Position numbers and translations under genes: made by a program. From NCBI RefSeq assembly GCF_014905175.1, contig NC_057791.1, forward strand, positions 9,124,492 through 9,188,491: 64,000 nt of DNA, in the 5' to 3' direction. This DNA comes from Aphidius gifuensis. Lineage: Eukaryota; Arthropoda; Insecta; Hymenoptera; Braconidae. Below are positions 22,916 to 34,035 of this stretch, piece by piece (the first letter of the stretch is position 1; each line of letters begins with the position of its first letter). The notes beneath the pieces are model-generated. The model ran no database searches. It saw nothing but the letters and a program-made list of their open reading frames with translations, and had not been told where the DNA came from.

Positions 22916-23630
22916 GAGTAACTGGTAACTTAATTTATGATATATCCGTACATGTAAAAAGAAATTCATACTTTTCTCGAATGAATAAGTTGCAAACAGC
23001 TTGGTAGTTATACATTCAGGGGGTGGCAGCAGCGATGGCACGGGAGAGTAGGCTGAAGGAAAGAGAGGAAGAGGCCGAGCGAAGCTCATATCGTATTAAT
23101 AGGCAATCTGGGTAACCGAGGGGTGTCATAAACTCAAACCCCTAATACTCACCTAAACTACCTCGGTTAAATAATGAAAACCCTATTTCCTTTTCTCGTT
23201 TCACCGGCTAGTATCACTCTTTGCGCACCCTTCTTCTAGCCTCTTGCCATTTGCCGCTTGGCACCCTTATTCGGTTTGCAAGACCCTTTAACAGTCTGCC
23301 CGTTCATGAAGAGTATAATTCATTTTCGTGTTCACTCTGCGGTAGGTATGCTTCATTTTACAGTTTACTCTAGGTCTTTCATTCTTGTTCTTTTTTTTGC
23401 GATCAAATGAAAAATGTAACATTTACCAACGAAATGTAGTTGCTTTGTAAACGAATTCTCTAACGGAGAATGATGCAATAAATTTTCTAATGTTATTGTA
23501 TAGATTTCAACTGCGCAAAACTATCCTAGTTAAATCTTCATTTCAGAAATAAGAATATTAGTAACGAATTCGTTTTTTATTAAAAATTATAAATTTTTAA
23601 AACACCAGCGCAAGCTCTTGAGCCCATTAC
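22916..23630. other. Repeat-poor, base-balanced block; no gene assigned
   Basis: About 22960-23380 has mixed composition (for example GGGGGTGGCAGCAGCGATGG and CTAGCCTCTTGCCATTTGCC) quite unlike the repeats on either side. No open frame gives a recognisable protein. It could be a conserved non-coding or promoter region. Confidence 0.4.
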
Positions 23631-23639
23631 CTGTCAAAT

Positions 23640-23990
23640 TGAGTACATCCCGTGGAGGAGAATACAACATAGCCAAGCAATGGCCCAAGCCTTGCAAAAT
23701 ATCGCCAAGTCTTGGTTAATGCTTGGGGATTGACACTAGTTTAAACTCGGCTACCAGTACTGGGCCAAGCATTGGCCGCCAATACTCGGCAAAGACTTCT
23801 AGAAGTTTATTAATTTATTAAAAAAAATACTTTACAATTGTTAAAACAATTTCATTTTTTTAATTATGTAATGAATGATTTATTTGACCGAAAAATTGCA
23901 TAATAAATACTTGACATCACCAGAACTTGAACACGGTATCTCCTAGCTGAAATTCCAGAGCCTTACTTACTTAACCACAGCAGCAACAAT
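23640..23990. mobile_element. Truncated copy of the TTGGCCAAG element with tRNA-like module
   Basis: CCCGTGGAGGAGAATACAAC near 23649 is the CCCG end, followed by CAAGCAATGGCCCAAGCC and TGGGCCAAGCATTGGCCGCC as in 13878-14090. The minus-strand tRNA-like module is at 23917-23988. The right-hand array is missing; a CCTTAGC foldback follows. Confidence 0.65.
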
Positions 23991-24029
23991 TAAAGATAAC
24001 GAAATTACATGTTTTTTTCTTTTTTGAAT

Positions 24030-24272
24030 AAATAAAAATACCAAGGACAAGCAGTAGCTAAGAAAAAGATAAAGCCAAAGAATTAATGTAGGCAAATAAA
24101 TTATGTGGTATGCAACATCAATTTCTCAGCTCCATCTTTTCCTTAGCTACTGCTTTTTTTTGGTATTTTATTTATTTATTTGACAAATAAAATTATTATA
24201 ATTTATTTTAATACATTAAAATACCAAGGACAAGCAGTAGCTAAGGAAAAGATGAAGCTAAGGAATTAATGT
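24030..24272. repeat. CCTTAGC/GCTAAGG foldback unit
   Basis: ACCAAGGACAAGCAGTAGCTAAG occurs at about 24041 and 24222, with the inverted CTTAGCTACTGC between them at about 24135. Same family as the 55660-59540 array. Confidence 0.7.
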
Positions 24273-24309
24273 AACGTCCTCAGCCACTGTAAATACTAAT
24301 CACACTAAT

Positions 24310-24745
24310 TAACAAAACACAGTTTCTTTTACAAAAAAAAGAATCAATGTATTCGGAATCATCACCAATTGTCATTATATGAATTTTCAGGTTATTTCAT
24401 TTTTCAAATTCAAAAAAACATGATACCAGAAAGTCAAGGAGGGAATCTATCTTCGATGCATCAAGTCCCAACTGTTGACAAAATTATATACTTGACCCCG
24501 CCAAAAAAAAAAAAAAAACACTCTGTCATCGATACGTGTGTAGGCTTAAAATTTTTTTTCGAAGAACCAGGTGAGGTTAAGTATAAGATTTTGTGAACGC
24601 TTGAGGCTTGATGGGTCGAAGATGGATTTCCTCCTCGACTTTCTGGTATCATATCTTTTTAGATTCGGAAAATAAAAGAACTGGAAAATTAGTATCATGA
24701 TAATCAGTGATACTTGACTCTTTTTTTTGTAAAAAAACATTTTTT
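24310..24745. repeat. Imperfect foldback (~430 bp)
   Basis: ATGATACCAGAAAGTCAAGGAGG at about 24419 pairs with CCTCGACTTTCTGGTATCAT at about 24634; outer parts CAGTTTCTTTTACAAAAAAAAG and TTTTTTTTGTAAAAAAAC also pair. Centre at about 24530. Related pieces are at 3008-3100 and 46986-47196 (GTGATACCAGAGAGACAAG). Short frames on both strands here are palindrome shadows. Confidence 0.6.
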
Positions 24746-25809
24746 TATTTGTTGCGATGTCTTTCCTTTTGCAAAGTTTTTTTCATTTTATGACATTTTT
24801 TTCAGTAATCTTCAGCATTTAAATATTCGATTTTTTCTTTTGAATCCTTTTAAATTATCTGAATCATAGTTTCATATTTATTCATCAATTTTACATTGTA
24901 ATTGAATTCGACAAAAAGAAAAATCTTATTGTTTTAATTTTATTCAATTCACAATGAATCATTTGCTTCTGCACTTTTTTTTATCGTCATGGGCATATTT
25001 TACCCTTAGAATTATAATGAATTAAGAATGAATAAATTATATAATTTCAATAAATTATTTATGAATTCATTATCTTGATCAAGAATTATGAATTAATTAA
25101 TAAAAAATAAATGTAATAAATCTAGCCTTAAAATTACTGCCTGTGGTTTTTGGTTTGACACATGTGCTTGACGTTCGGCAATAATAAAATAAACTATTGA
25201 CTAGCCGGAAAAAAAGCAAAAAAAAAAAAATACAAAGGAACGATCGTAGGTCTCCTGCACGAAAGTCTGATAGGCTAATCACTCAGCCATTTATTCAATC
25301 GATAATAGTAGAGATTATTCACATTATAAACTTTTGACTTCTAATTTTCGTTATTTGAATCAATTTTATATTATAAATACTTGAATAAATATTTAAAGTA
25401 GAATTTAATATTAGGTCTATTAAAATTAGAAAAACTTGATTTTTTTTCTTCAAAAAGATATATCAATTTTAAAAAATTATGTAATAAAATGAATTAGGTG
25501 ATAAGAACAATATGTTGATATAATTCCGTGAGGTATGGTTGTTTTTAGATATAAATTAATTGAAAACTTGATAACTTCATATCGATTAGTTTGAAATTTT
25601 TCTAAGTTCCTTAATTTTTTTGAAATAAATTTCCAAGTCTTTAATTTCAAGTCCTCCGGCTTTAAATAGTATTTTGTGTAACATTATAATATTTAAACAT
25701 TATAATATTTTGCGCGCGCACCCACTCATCCACAATTCTCAATTTTCTGCCCGAGTTACACACACTATTTTTTCCATGAATGTTTCGAAACCGAGATTTT
25801 GATGCATGT
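24746..25809. other. No gene seen; weak tRNA-like module at 25237-25293
   Basis: AT-rich. On the minus strand TGGCTGAGTGATTAGCC and GGAGACCTACGATCGTTCC at 25237-25293 look like A and B boxes. Nothing else supported. Confidence 0.4.
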
Positions 25810-26265
25810 GACATTAATAATCAATTAAATTAATAATAATAATTAATTAAATCAATATTAATAATCAATTTAATAATCAATAAAAATCAATTTAATAAAT
25901 AATAATAATCAATTTAATTAATAATAATAATTAATTAAATCAATATCAATAATCAATTTAATAAATAATAATAATCAATCCAATAAATGATAATAATAAT
26001 TAATTTAGTTTATAATAATATTCAATTGAATTGATTATAATAATCAATTAAATTAAAAATAAAAATTTATTAAATCAATAATATCAATTAATTTAATAAA
26101 CAATAATAATCAATTAAATCAATAATAATAATTAATTAAATCAATATCAATATCAATAATCAATTTAATTAATAATAAAAATAATTAATTTAGTTTATAA
26201 CAATATTTAATTGAATTGATAATTATAATCAATTAATAATAACAATTCATTAAATTAAAATTTAA
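25810..26265. repeat. Low-complexity TAATAATCAATTTAAT tract
   Basis: About 450 bp of nearly pure A/T/C built of AATAATAATCAATTAAAT, with irregular period. Likely degenerate microsatellite. Confidence 0.8.
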
Positions 26266-26456
26266 TAATGACATTTATCAGTTGAATTCATTATGATGTG
26301 GTTTATTTACTTAAGACCGACGAACACACGTCACACAAACACATATACGACAATAAAATATCAAGCCAACGTGACTTTTGAATAATGTTATTTCCCCGGT
26401 GCTAATCTACCGCCAGGAGTGCACAAAATTTTCGAAGTGTGTAGAAAATTTTCTAC

Positions 26457-27040
26457 GGACGCACCCGGGCTGATACCGAACTCAGGCCCGACCACCCCAT
26501 GGTGCCCCCCCGTGACGGCTTATTGCGGATCATGGCCCTTATGACCATCCGTATTTTTTTTTTTTTTGACTCGTTTCGTCTAGTTTTGCCATGTTGAAAA
26601 CAATGGACTTAGAAAAAAAAATTTAATTTCACAAAAAAAACTAAGTCCCTTAAAAAAAAAAAAATTTAGATATCTGGATTATTTTACTTAGCTAGATTTT
26701 TCACTTAGCTGTAATTGTAACCACAAAATCAATATCTACATTATTTTACTTAGCTAGATTTTTCAAGTAGCTAGATTTTTTACTTAGCTGTAATTGTAGA
26801 CACACAACCAATATCTACATTATTTTATTTAGCTAGATTTTTTACTTCGCTACATCTAAGGCTAAGCTGAGTTCCTTTTTTTTTTCTAAGTACATTATCT
26901 TCAACATGGCAAAACTAGACGAAACTAGTCGAAAAATAAAAATGACAACGGACGGTCATGGAGACCAGTATGGACGATAAGTCCATAAGTCACGTCCCTC
27001 GCCACGGGGGCCACGGCACTGAATTCGGGTGCATCCGTTA
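26457..27040. mobile_element. ~585 bp TIR element with TTACTTAGCTAGA tandem core
   Basis: ACGGACGCACCCG and its approximate complement CGGGTGCATCCGT mark the ends. The inverted arms continue through CCGAACTCAG, GACGTGACTTAT, CATGACCATCCGT and TCGTCTAGTTTTGCCATGTT (about 150 bp per side with gaps). The core is the 75-80 bp TTTTACTTAGCTAGATTTTT / ACTTAGCTGTAATTG repeat, ~3 copies. The array at 17935-18640 is a partial copy with more repeat units. Confidence 0.7.
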
Positions 27041-27627
27041 AACTTGTACTTTACCTTCGCAAGTTTGATTTTACTCAATGAGAGTAGAAAAAAACAGTCG
27101 AGTGCATGGCACCCCAAATTCAATTTGTGTATTCTTTTCTTTTCTCTAAACCAATAAACCATAAACAAAATTCAATAAGGACCAAACTAGAAATTTTTTT
27201 TTGTAAAAAACATTTGACGAAGAAAAATAATTAAAAAAAGCCCAAAAATGCAAATTTGGTAGAAAGTTTCGAAAGTTATAACAGCCTAGCTGTTCAAATT
27301 GCATGAATTCATGGTTTAAACCAATCACTAGAAAAACAATTGAGTTGGTGACTCCAATCTGAAATATTTGTCTCTGAAAACAACCTCTGATTATGGGTAT
27401 CCCGAGATGAAAAAATAGCGGTATTTTGACGAAACACAATTGTGTTTGATACTTGAAATTGTCTTTCTGAGCGCCATTAAAAGTACTTTTCGGATACCGA
27501 TTGAAAAGTATTTTTAGCAGGATAATTATGTTTGACGAGTATTTGAAATACAATTGCATCCGGTTAAAATACCTGCTGATTGTTCGAAAAAAATAATTTC
27601 AACAAGAGACAATCTTATATATATGTT
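27041..27627. other. No gene assigned; small dispersed repeat at 27400-27510
   Basis: CCCGAGATGAAAAAATAGCGG, AACACAATTGTGTTTGATACTT and GAGCGCCATTAAAAGTACTTTT are shared, inverted, with 41620-41720, and CATCTCGGG plus AATACTTTTCGAATACTT occur at 32695-32726. This looks like another inverted-repeat family with CCCG ends and AATACTT words. The 137-codon minus frame covering it (27146-27559) is low-complexity and unlike any family I know. Confidence 0.45.
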
Positions 27628-27635
27628 TGCGGATC

Positions 27636-29845
27636 AGTGCCGTAACAAGGAATTTTTGCGCCCTGGGCAAAATTATATTTTGCGCCTTATTTTTATCGAT
27701 ATAATATATAAAAAAAAAAATCATTTGTTAGGTGTATTTAACAATAATATATATAACAAGCAAAACCGCCAGAATATATTGAAATTATTTTTTTTTTTTT
27801 AATAAAAATTGTTGTGGATAATAATATAAAAGACAAAATATTTTAAAAGTGATATAGATGAAGAATGAATCATTACAAAATCAAAACAGTTTCTGTCTTC
27901 TGGCGTTGTCGCTGGAAAATTCATCTATGATGTCATCGAAGTCTATTGAAGATACAATCAATTTGGCACAATGATTCTATTGTATTATAGAAAATATTGC
28001 AGAGAAATTGATCTAGATAATGAAATAATTTATTTGGTTACATCCAATCTTCAGCAACAGTCACCAATAGCTTTTTGATTAATAAATTACTAGGGATGTA
28101 TCTAGGGGAAGAATGTAACCAAATACCGAGAGTCCCATTTTAATTTATCAATGAATTTTCTTCAAAAAATATAGCTCAAATTGTAAAATATTTCAAGTAA
28201 AAGTTGTAGGGTTGGGAGGGGGACGGAGAAAAAAAAAAAAAAAATTTGAAAAATTCAAAATGGCGGAGTTTCCAGTATAAACATAGTTTTTTTAAATGGA
28301 TACTGCATTTTTTTTTTTCACCAAAACGTTTTCTACATCAAAACTAACACTTTTTATTCGAAAAATTTTTAGATAAAATGACTTTTTTCGGCCCGATTTT
28401 CTCTGTTTATGGATTTTCCTGAAAAAATATGGCTTTAATTAAAAAATGTTATCTAAAAAAGTTGTAGCGCTAAAAAAGACAAAAACAAAAAAAAAAAAAA
28501 AAAAAAAAATTATTAAAAATGGCAGAGTTTCCGGTATGAACATTTTTTTTCGAGGTTAGGTGTAATTTTTTTTTATTAAAAAATTGTTTAGATCAAGGCT
28601 AACACTTTTTCTAAATAAAATTTTCCGGAAAAATCGATTTTTTTTTAAAACTTTGTTTATGCTTCTAACTCCGCCATTTTGATTTTTTTTCGGAAGTTTT
28701 TTTTTTTTTCGTTTTCGTCTTTCTGGGCGCTATAACTTTTCTAAATATCATTTTTTAATTAAAGCCATATTTTTTCAGGAAAATCCATAAACAGATAAAA
28801 TCGGCCCGAAAAAAAAGTGATTTTATCGAAAAATTTTTTAAATGAAAAGTGTTAGTTTTGATGTAGATAATGTTTTGGTTCAAAAAAAAAAATGCAGTAT
28901 CCATTTTAAAAAACTATGTTTATACCGGAAACTCCGCCATTTTGGATTTTTCGATATTTTTTTTTTTTTTTTCTTCGTCCCCCTCCAAACCCTACAACTT
29001 TTACTTGAAACATTCTACAATTTGAGCTATATTTTTCGAAAAAAATCCATTGATAAATTAAAATGGGACACTCGGTATATTAATTCCTAGTCTAAATTAA
29101 TTCCTTAGAAATATCTCCTATCATAAATTGAAATTATTGTCTAAAATAGCTAAAGAATTCATTTAGACTAGGAAATAATATATTTGGTTATACATTCTTT
29201 CCTCAGCAATATTTGGCAATAGCTTTTTTATTAATTATTTATGGCAAATGTTGCTAAGAAAAGGATGTGACCAAATAAATAAATTTGTAATCTGAATTAA
29301 TTTCTCAGCCATTTGCCATGATCATCTCAATTTTCGTCAATTAAAAAAAGGATAGGCAAACCTTTGGCATATAGTCAATACAAGCAGAATAAAAATCGGT
29401 CCATGTTAACCTGCGTTAGTGGTTAAGTCGGTTATAGTACGATGTTAGTGATAGGTAGAATTAGGTAGAATTTTAGAGTATAGAGGATCGTGTCTTGGCC
29501 GTTGTCAGAAGAAACAAAAAAAAATTTCAATTCAAATTATTAAGTATATTTTTTATTTTACGTCTTATTTTGCATTTTTAATATTGTTCTAGGACGATTG
29601 TCTCTAAACGACAAATGACAATAATGAGGACAATTAACTTCAAAATTCAGAAAGACAATCATGTTTATGTAATATCTGAATGATCATAAATGACAGTAGT
29701 CAATTTCTTTCCTGAAAATATAATTTTTTTTTTAATTGTTCAAAAAAGAATATTTTTTTTTCTTGTGACGCGCTTCTCAGTGCGCTCTCCTTTACACTGC
29801 GCCCTGGGCAGTTGCCCCTCTTGCCCACCCCTTGTTACGGCACTG
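27636..29845. mobile_element. 2.2 kb non-autonomous hAT element with perfect 8 bp target duplication
   Basis: CAGTGCCGTAACAAGG at 27636-27651 is mirrored exactly by CCTTGTTACGGCACTG ending at 29845, with a further GCGCCCTGGGCA block inside each end. TTGCGGAT flanks both sides (27628-27635; 29846-29853). This is the hAT structure. No transposase frame remains. Inside are a near-1 kb palindrome (28124-29077), GCTAAGG-type repeats (29085-29340), and a weak + strand tRNA-like module at about 29408-29510 (GTTAGTGGTTAAGTCGG ... GAGGATCGTGTC). Confidence 0.93.
28124..29077. repeat. 954 bp palindrome nested in the hAT element
   Basis: TACCGAGAGTCCCATTTTAA at 28124 is mirrored by TTAAAATGGGACACTCGGTA ending at 29077. 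The arms carry AAAAGTTGTAGGGTTGGGAGGG / CTCCAAACCCTACAACTTTT and AATGGCGGAGTTTCC / GGAAACTCCGCCATT. The centre is near 28600; arms have diverged by indels in homopolymers. Ends TA...TA. Confidence 0.85.
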
Positions 29846-29944
29846 TTGCGGATGCCCTATTTTTTACATAATTTTAGATTTTCTAAAATAATTTCAAAAC
29901 TAAATTTGTTATAAACAATATAATGAAAATATAATAATTAATAA

Positions 29945-30240
29945 CTATTCTAATTAATTAGTTTTATACTATGTGATTGAATTTTATTTTCCTAAACTAA
30001 ATGACTAAGACGGGGATCAAACCGAGACTCTTTGGGGCGGGAGGCGAGCGCGTTATCCGATTGACCGCGAGATCGAATCTAAAAATCGAAAATTAATTCT
30101 GATACATAAAGAACTTTGGAGTTGACGGAAATATCAATTTTTTTTTTTTCGAATAATAACTTGTTACTATTTAACTAATTAATTGATCAACCAATTGATT
30201 ATTGTATTTAATTATTATTTGTGCAATAAAGGCACGAGGG
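29945..30240. repeat. Dispersed repeat with tRNA-like module (copy 2)
   Basis: Matches 19830-20170. The tRNA-like part on the minus strand, 30006-30075, has A box TCAATCGGATAACGCGC and B box CGGTTTGATCCCCG. Confidence 0.65.
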
Positions 30241-30639
30241 CTCGGAGATCCATGAAACGCGACGTTGCTCACGTTAAATTTAGGAAAATTTCAAAATGAT
30301 TTTAAAAAAGAAAAAAAAAAAATACCTTCATGTAAAGAATCAAAAATGACATATTTTCTTTTAAACAAATTATATTCAATTACAATTATTTATTGAATTG
30401 AAAAATAAAGTTTCATATTTTTTTTTTCGAAAAAACATTATTTTTCCAGGTCAAACTGTCATAACTTTGTTAATAATTAATGAATCGACTTGAAACTTGG
30501 CATATAGTTTTGTTATAGTCTAACAATAATAAAAATAACATCTAAAATATTATTTAGTTGTATTGTTTTTTTTTAATTAATTTATTGAGCAATGCCGGTC
30601 GAAAATACGTTTTTCGAACTTTAAGATAAAAAAGTGTCG
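30241..30639. other. No gene or repeat recognised
   Basis: AT-rich, with poly(A)/poly(T) runs. Nothing supported. Confidence 0.4.
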
Positions 30640-31572
30640 AGAAAATTTTAGAATTGAAAAACTTGTCAGTGGCAACATTGTTCATCTATATATCAAGAAG
30701 TTTTTCTCAAATTTTCAAATTTTTTCAGCAATAATTAACCAAGTTATTAATTAATTAACAAATCGTGAGCTGCCGCTGCCACCATTTATACACAGTAAAA
30801 AAAAGTTGGTAATTCGTTTGTAATTTGTAGACTTTAGTCGTTTGTCAAATTTTTGTTTGTTAATTTAACAAAAAAAAATTTGTAAAATCTTTTGACAAAT
30901 TTTATTTGTTAATTTTACAAACAAAAAATTTGTAAAATATTTTTACAAACTCCGTTCGTTAATTTTACAAACTCTGCTTGTTAATTTTACAAACTCTGTT
31001 TGTTAATTTTACCAACAAAAAATTTGTAAAATGTTTTTACAAACTCCGGTTGTTAATTTTACAAATTTTTTTGTGTTAAATTGGCTCGAAGCATATATAA
31101 ATGAAGATTTAATGTAAAAATAAGTAGAATATTTGAAAAAATAATAAAATTTACGTATCAAAAAATATTATATAAATGAATAGACATTTATTTTTTTGCT
31201 TGCACAAAAAAAAAAAAATTTAACAAAAAGTATTTGTAAAATTAACAAACAGCTGTTTGTAAATTTCATTTTACAAACAAAAATTTGTAAAATTAACAAA
31301 CAGTTATTTGTAGACCTAATTTAACAAATAAAATGTTTGTTAAATTAACAAACGTTTTGTTGGTGGACCTAAATTAACAAACTGAATTTGTTAATTTTAC
31401 CAACTATTTTTTACTGTGTATGTTAGCACAGTACGTTCGTATCGTCAACTCACAATTTGTTAATTAATTAATAACTTAATTATTGCTAAAAAAATTTGAA
31501 AATTTGAGAAAAACTTCTTGATATATAGATAAACAATGTTGCCACTGACAAGTTTTTTAATTCTAAAATTTT
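30640..31572. repeat. Foldback element (copy 2 of AACTTGTCAGTGGCAA family), loop occupied by a MITE
   Basis: Left arm 30640-30765 (TTTTAGAATTGAAAAACTTG ... GTTATTAATTAATTAACAAA) pairs with 31450-31572. The loop, which is ~100 bp in copy 1 (21588-21991), here contains the TIR element 30791-31418. Confidence 0.85.
30791..31418. mobile_element. 628 bp MITE with CACAGTAAAAAA TIR, TA duplication
   Basis: CACAGTAAAAAAAAGTTGGT at 30791 and ACCAACTATTTTTTACTGTG ending 31418, flanked by TA on both sides. The interior is a dense array of TTTGTTAATTTTACAAA-type words in both orientations. Confidence 0.9.
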
Positions 31573-31935
31573 TGTGATGAAAATCACAATGTTGGAAAAA
31601 TTATAATATTATTATTGGAAATTTACAAACATAATGGGATTTTGATTTTCAAGTTTTCTTCGGAATTTTAGCAACTATTTTGGACAATTACAACATTAGG
31701 AAAATCACAATATTATTATTGAAAATTTACAAACATAATGGGACTTTACTTTCCAGATCTATTGGAGTTTTACAAACTATTTTGGAAAATAACAATGGTT
31801 TGTAAAATTACAATATTTTTATTGAAAATTTACAAACATAATGGGAATTCAGTTTCCCAATCTATTGGAGTTTTACAAACTATTTTGGAAAATAACAATG
31901 GTTTGTAAAATTACAATATTTTTTTGTAAGTTTAA
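31573..31935. repeat. Three ~119 bp tandem repeats (ACAAACATAATGGGA)
   Basis: GAAATTTACAAACATAATGGGA recurs at about 31618, 31724 and 31831, each followed by a TTTTACAAACTATTTTGGA-type segment. The last two units are nearly identical. Likely remnants of another ACAATG-word element; TTTTAACAGTGTA near 32060 may be a degraded end. Confidence 0.7.
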
Positions 31936-32071
31936 GGAAATTTACTATATTTTGTACTAATATTACCAACTTTGAATTGTAATTCGACATTACAATACAA
32001 AACTGGGAGTTTTACTGTGCAACGGTGTTGAAAAAGTATTGTAAATTTACCAACATTTTTAACAGTGTACC

Positions 32072-32132
32072 CGGGTTTTCACCTACGATTTCCTAATTAC
32101 TAAACCCACACTCTACCACGAGATCATTTTTA
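32072..32132 (-). other. tRNA-like module
   Basis: Minus strand: TCGTGGTAGAGTGTGGG (A-box like) and CGTAGGTGAAAACCCGGGTA (B-box like, degenerate). Weak. Confidence 0.35.
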
Positions 32133-33306
32133 CAAATTAATAAAATTTGAAATTTTTTTCACATAAGCTACGAGATGATCTATACAAATATAATTCATTT
32201 AAAAAATTAAAAGAGATTCACTATCGTTATTTTAGATTACGACTTGATTTATTTGACTACATCCTTTCTTTATCAACATTTGCCATAATTAATTATAGTT
32301 AAATAGCTATCGGCAAATGTATCTGAGGAAAAGTGGTGTCTCCAGCATGATTACTAGAATAAATTGTAACTGTTAATATAATGATAAAAAAAATTACTAA
32401 ATAATTATAAATTAATTCATAAATAAATTGGAGTTTATTATATAATACGGTGCTATGATATTGAAATTTTTCTAAGTCCAAAAACTGGAGTATCAGAATA
32501 CTTTTCAAAGACTTTCAAAATACTCAAACATTTAAAGTACCTGTCAGGGATAATTGTATCCGAGAACCAGTCTTCGAGCTCTTCATCTATTCCTTTCATA
32601 ACACCACCAAAATATCGAAAATATTCATAAGTATTCTCACAATAGCTCATAAACATGCCGGATATAATTCAAACACTATAAAATATCAATAATACTTTTC
32701 GAATACTTGATTTCTTCATCTCGGGTAATCTCTGTGGCCTCTAAAAAAAAATTTTTATTAGAGACGTATTAGTTTGTGTAAGACAAAATTTGTTCCAATC
32801 AAACCTGTCATCGATAGTCAAAATAGCTAAGCGTACTAAGGCCCGTCTGTATTAGTCGTGTTTAGTTGTACAATAAACTATGATGGATGAATAAAATAAA
32901 CAGTAAACAAATAATTCAAAAAAAGAAAATTCTTTACACTTATATTAGTTTTTTGTGATCAGCTTTGGAGGGAGCATTCTCACTCATTCTCGTTCAGATT
33001 CGAACCTTGGAAAAAGCTTTCAGAGATTACTTACTCTGTAATAGAGTATCTCTATCTCAGAGTCATGCAGATAATTTTTCAGAGTTTGCCAGAGACCATT
33101 TTCAATAATTTGAGTAACAATTGTCTATTTTATGAAATAATAAACAAGTCAGATTATTCTACTATAAATCATTCTTCTGATCTTATTCAGAATATGTCAT
33201 TTTTACATGCGAAACGTGGGGTCACACTTCTCCACAAGATAAAATTTTTTAATTTGGAAAAATTGGTAAACGGGTTCAAAAGTTAATGCTACAAATCAAC
33301 AACAGA
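32133..33306. other. No gene assigned; repeat fragments
   Basis: 32250-32345 is a small inverted unit (ACATCCTTTCTTTATCAACATTTGCC / GGCAAATGTATCTGAGGAAA) like those at 60350-61330. 32480-32726 is rich in AATACTTTT/AAGTATT words. A 67-codon minus frame and a 73-codon plus frame (33065-33286) lack recognisable motifs. Confidence 0.4.
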
Positions 33307-33307
33307 A

Positions 33308-33344
<37 letters not shown>
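33307..33344. repeat. (ATT)n microsatellite
   Basis: About 12-13 uninterrupted ATT triplets, ~0.7 kb upstream of slouch exon 1. A longer (ATT)n of ~16 copies is at 41795-41844 in the intron. Confidence 0.95.
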
Positions 33345-33345
<1 letters not shown>

Positions 33346-33499
33346 CTTTGTGATTTTCGTTCGTATGAGTGTAAGATGTAAAAATATCACATTAGATTCC
33401 CATGTGTTTTTGTGTTTGTTTCGAGTGATACACCCAAATATAAATGCCTGGAATGAGCGTTGTTTGCAACTATCTAAATTGGACTTGTTTGCGACGAAA

Positions 33500-34035
33500 A
33501 AAAATGAGCCACACATTATGAACGCGCGCAACATGATAATAGCTAGCAACTGCTGATCAACGATCGCGATTGGCTGATATTAGGTACCTCCTGAAAATGG
33601 GCCGCACCATGGTGCCGCCCATGTTAGGCGGAACAAACTTTTGTCTTTTACGCTTCTCTCTTCCAACAATCAAAAGGTTTCGAGATATCTCCGTATGTGC
33701 CTCGACTTTATTACGCTAGCGTTCGTATTAAAACATTCTGTCTAGTTTCTTAAACTAAGTGCTAGCAGATATGAAAAAACGTTTTAAATAATCGTATTGA
33801 AGAAGAAAAATTTCGAAACAGTTTGTATTTAAAAAGAATTTTAGTTGGATTATAATTTCAATCATGAAGTGTTTTTTCACGCTAATCTACAGTGTCAGTG
33901 TAATTTTTATTGTGTCAATTATTTTTCATGGTTCCAGACGGAATTTTACAATTCAAAGCAATGAGGATATCTTGTGAAATCTGTTGAGATGAATTAGAAT
34001 AGAATAAGTACAGCTAGTGAAGACATTGCGAAGAA
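33500..34035 (+). promoter_or_regulatory. Candidate 5' region of slouch
   Basis: 33500-33760 is repeat-free and base-balanced (CGCGCGCAACATG, GGGCCGCACCATGGTGCCGC) against an AT-rich background, immediately upstream of the slouch coding start. No TATA box or initiator can be called with confidence. 33760-34035 is a plausible 5' UTR; an in-frame TGA at 34018 shows that translation cannot begin further upstream in this exon frame. Inference from position and composition. Confidence 0.4.

Noticed and set aside
27146..27559. 137-codon minus-strand frame, the longest outside slouch and repeats
   Set aside because: Phe/Tyr/Asn-rich as expected of AT-rich DNA and partly made of a dispersed repeat shared with 41620-41720.
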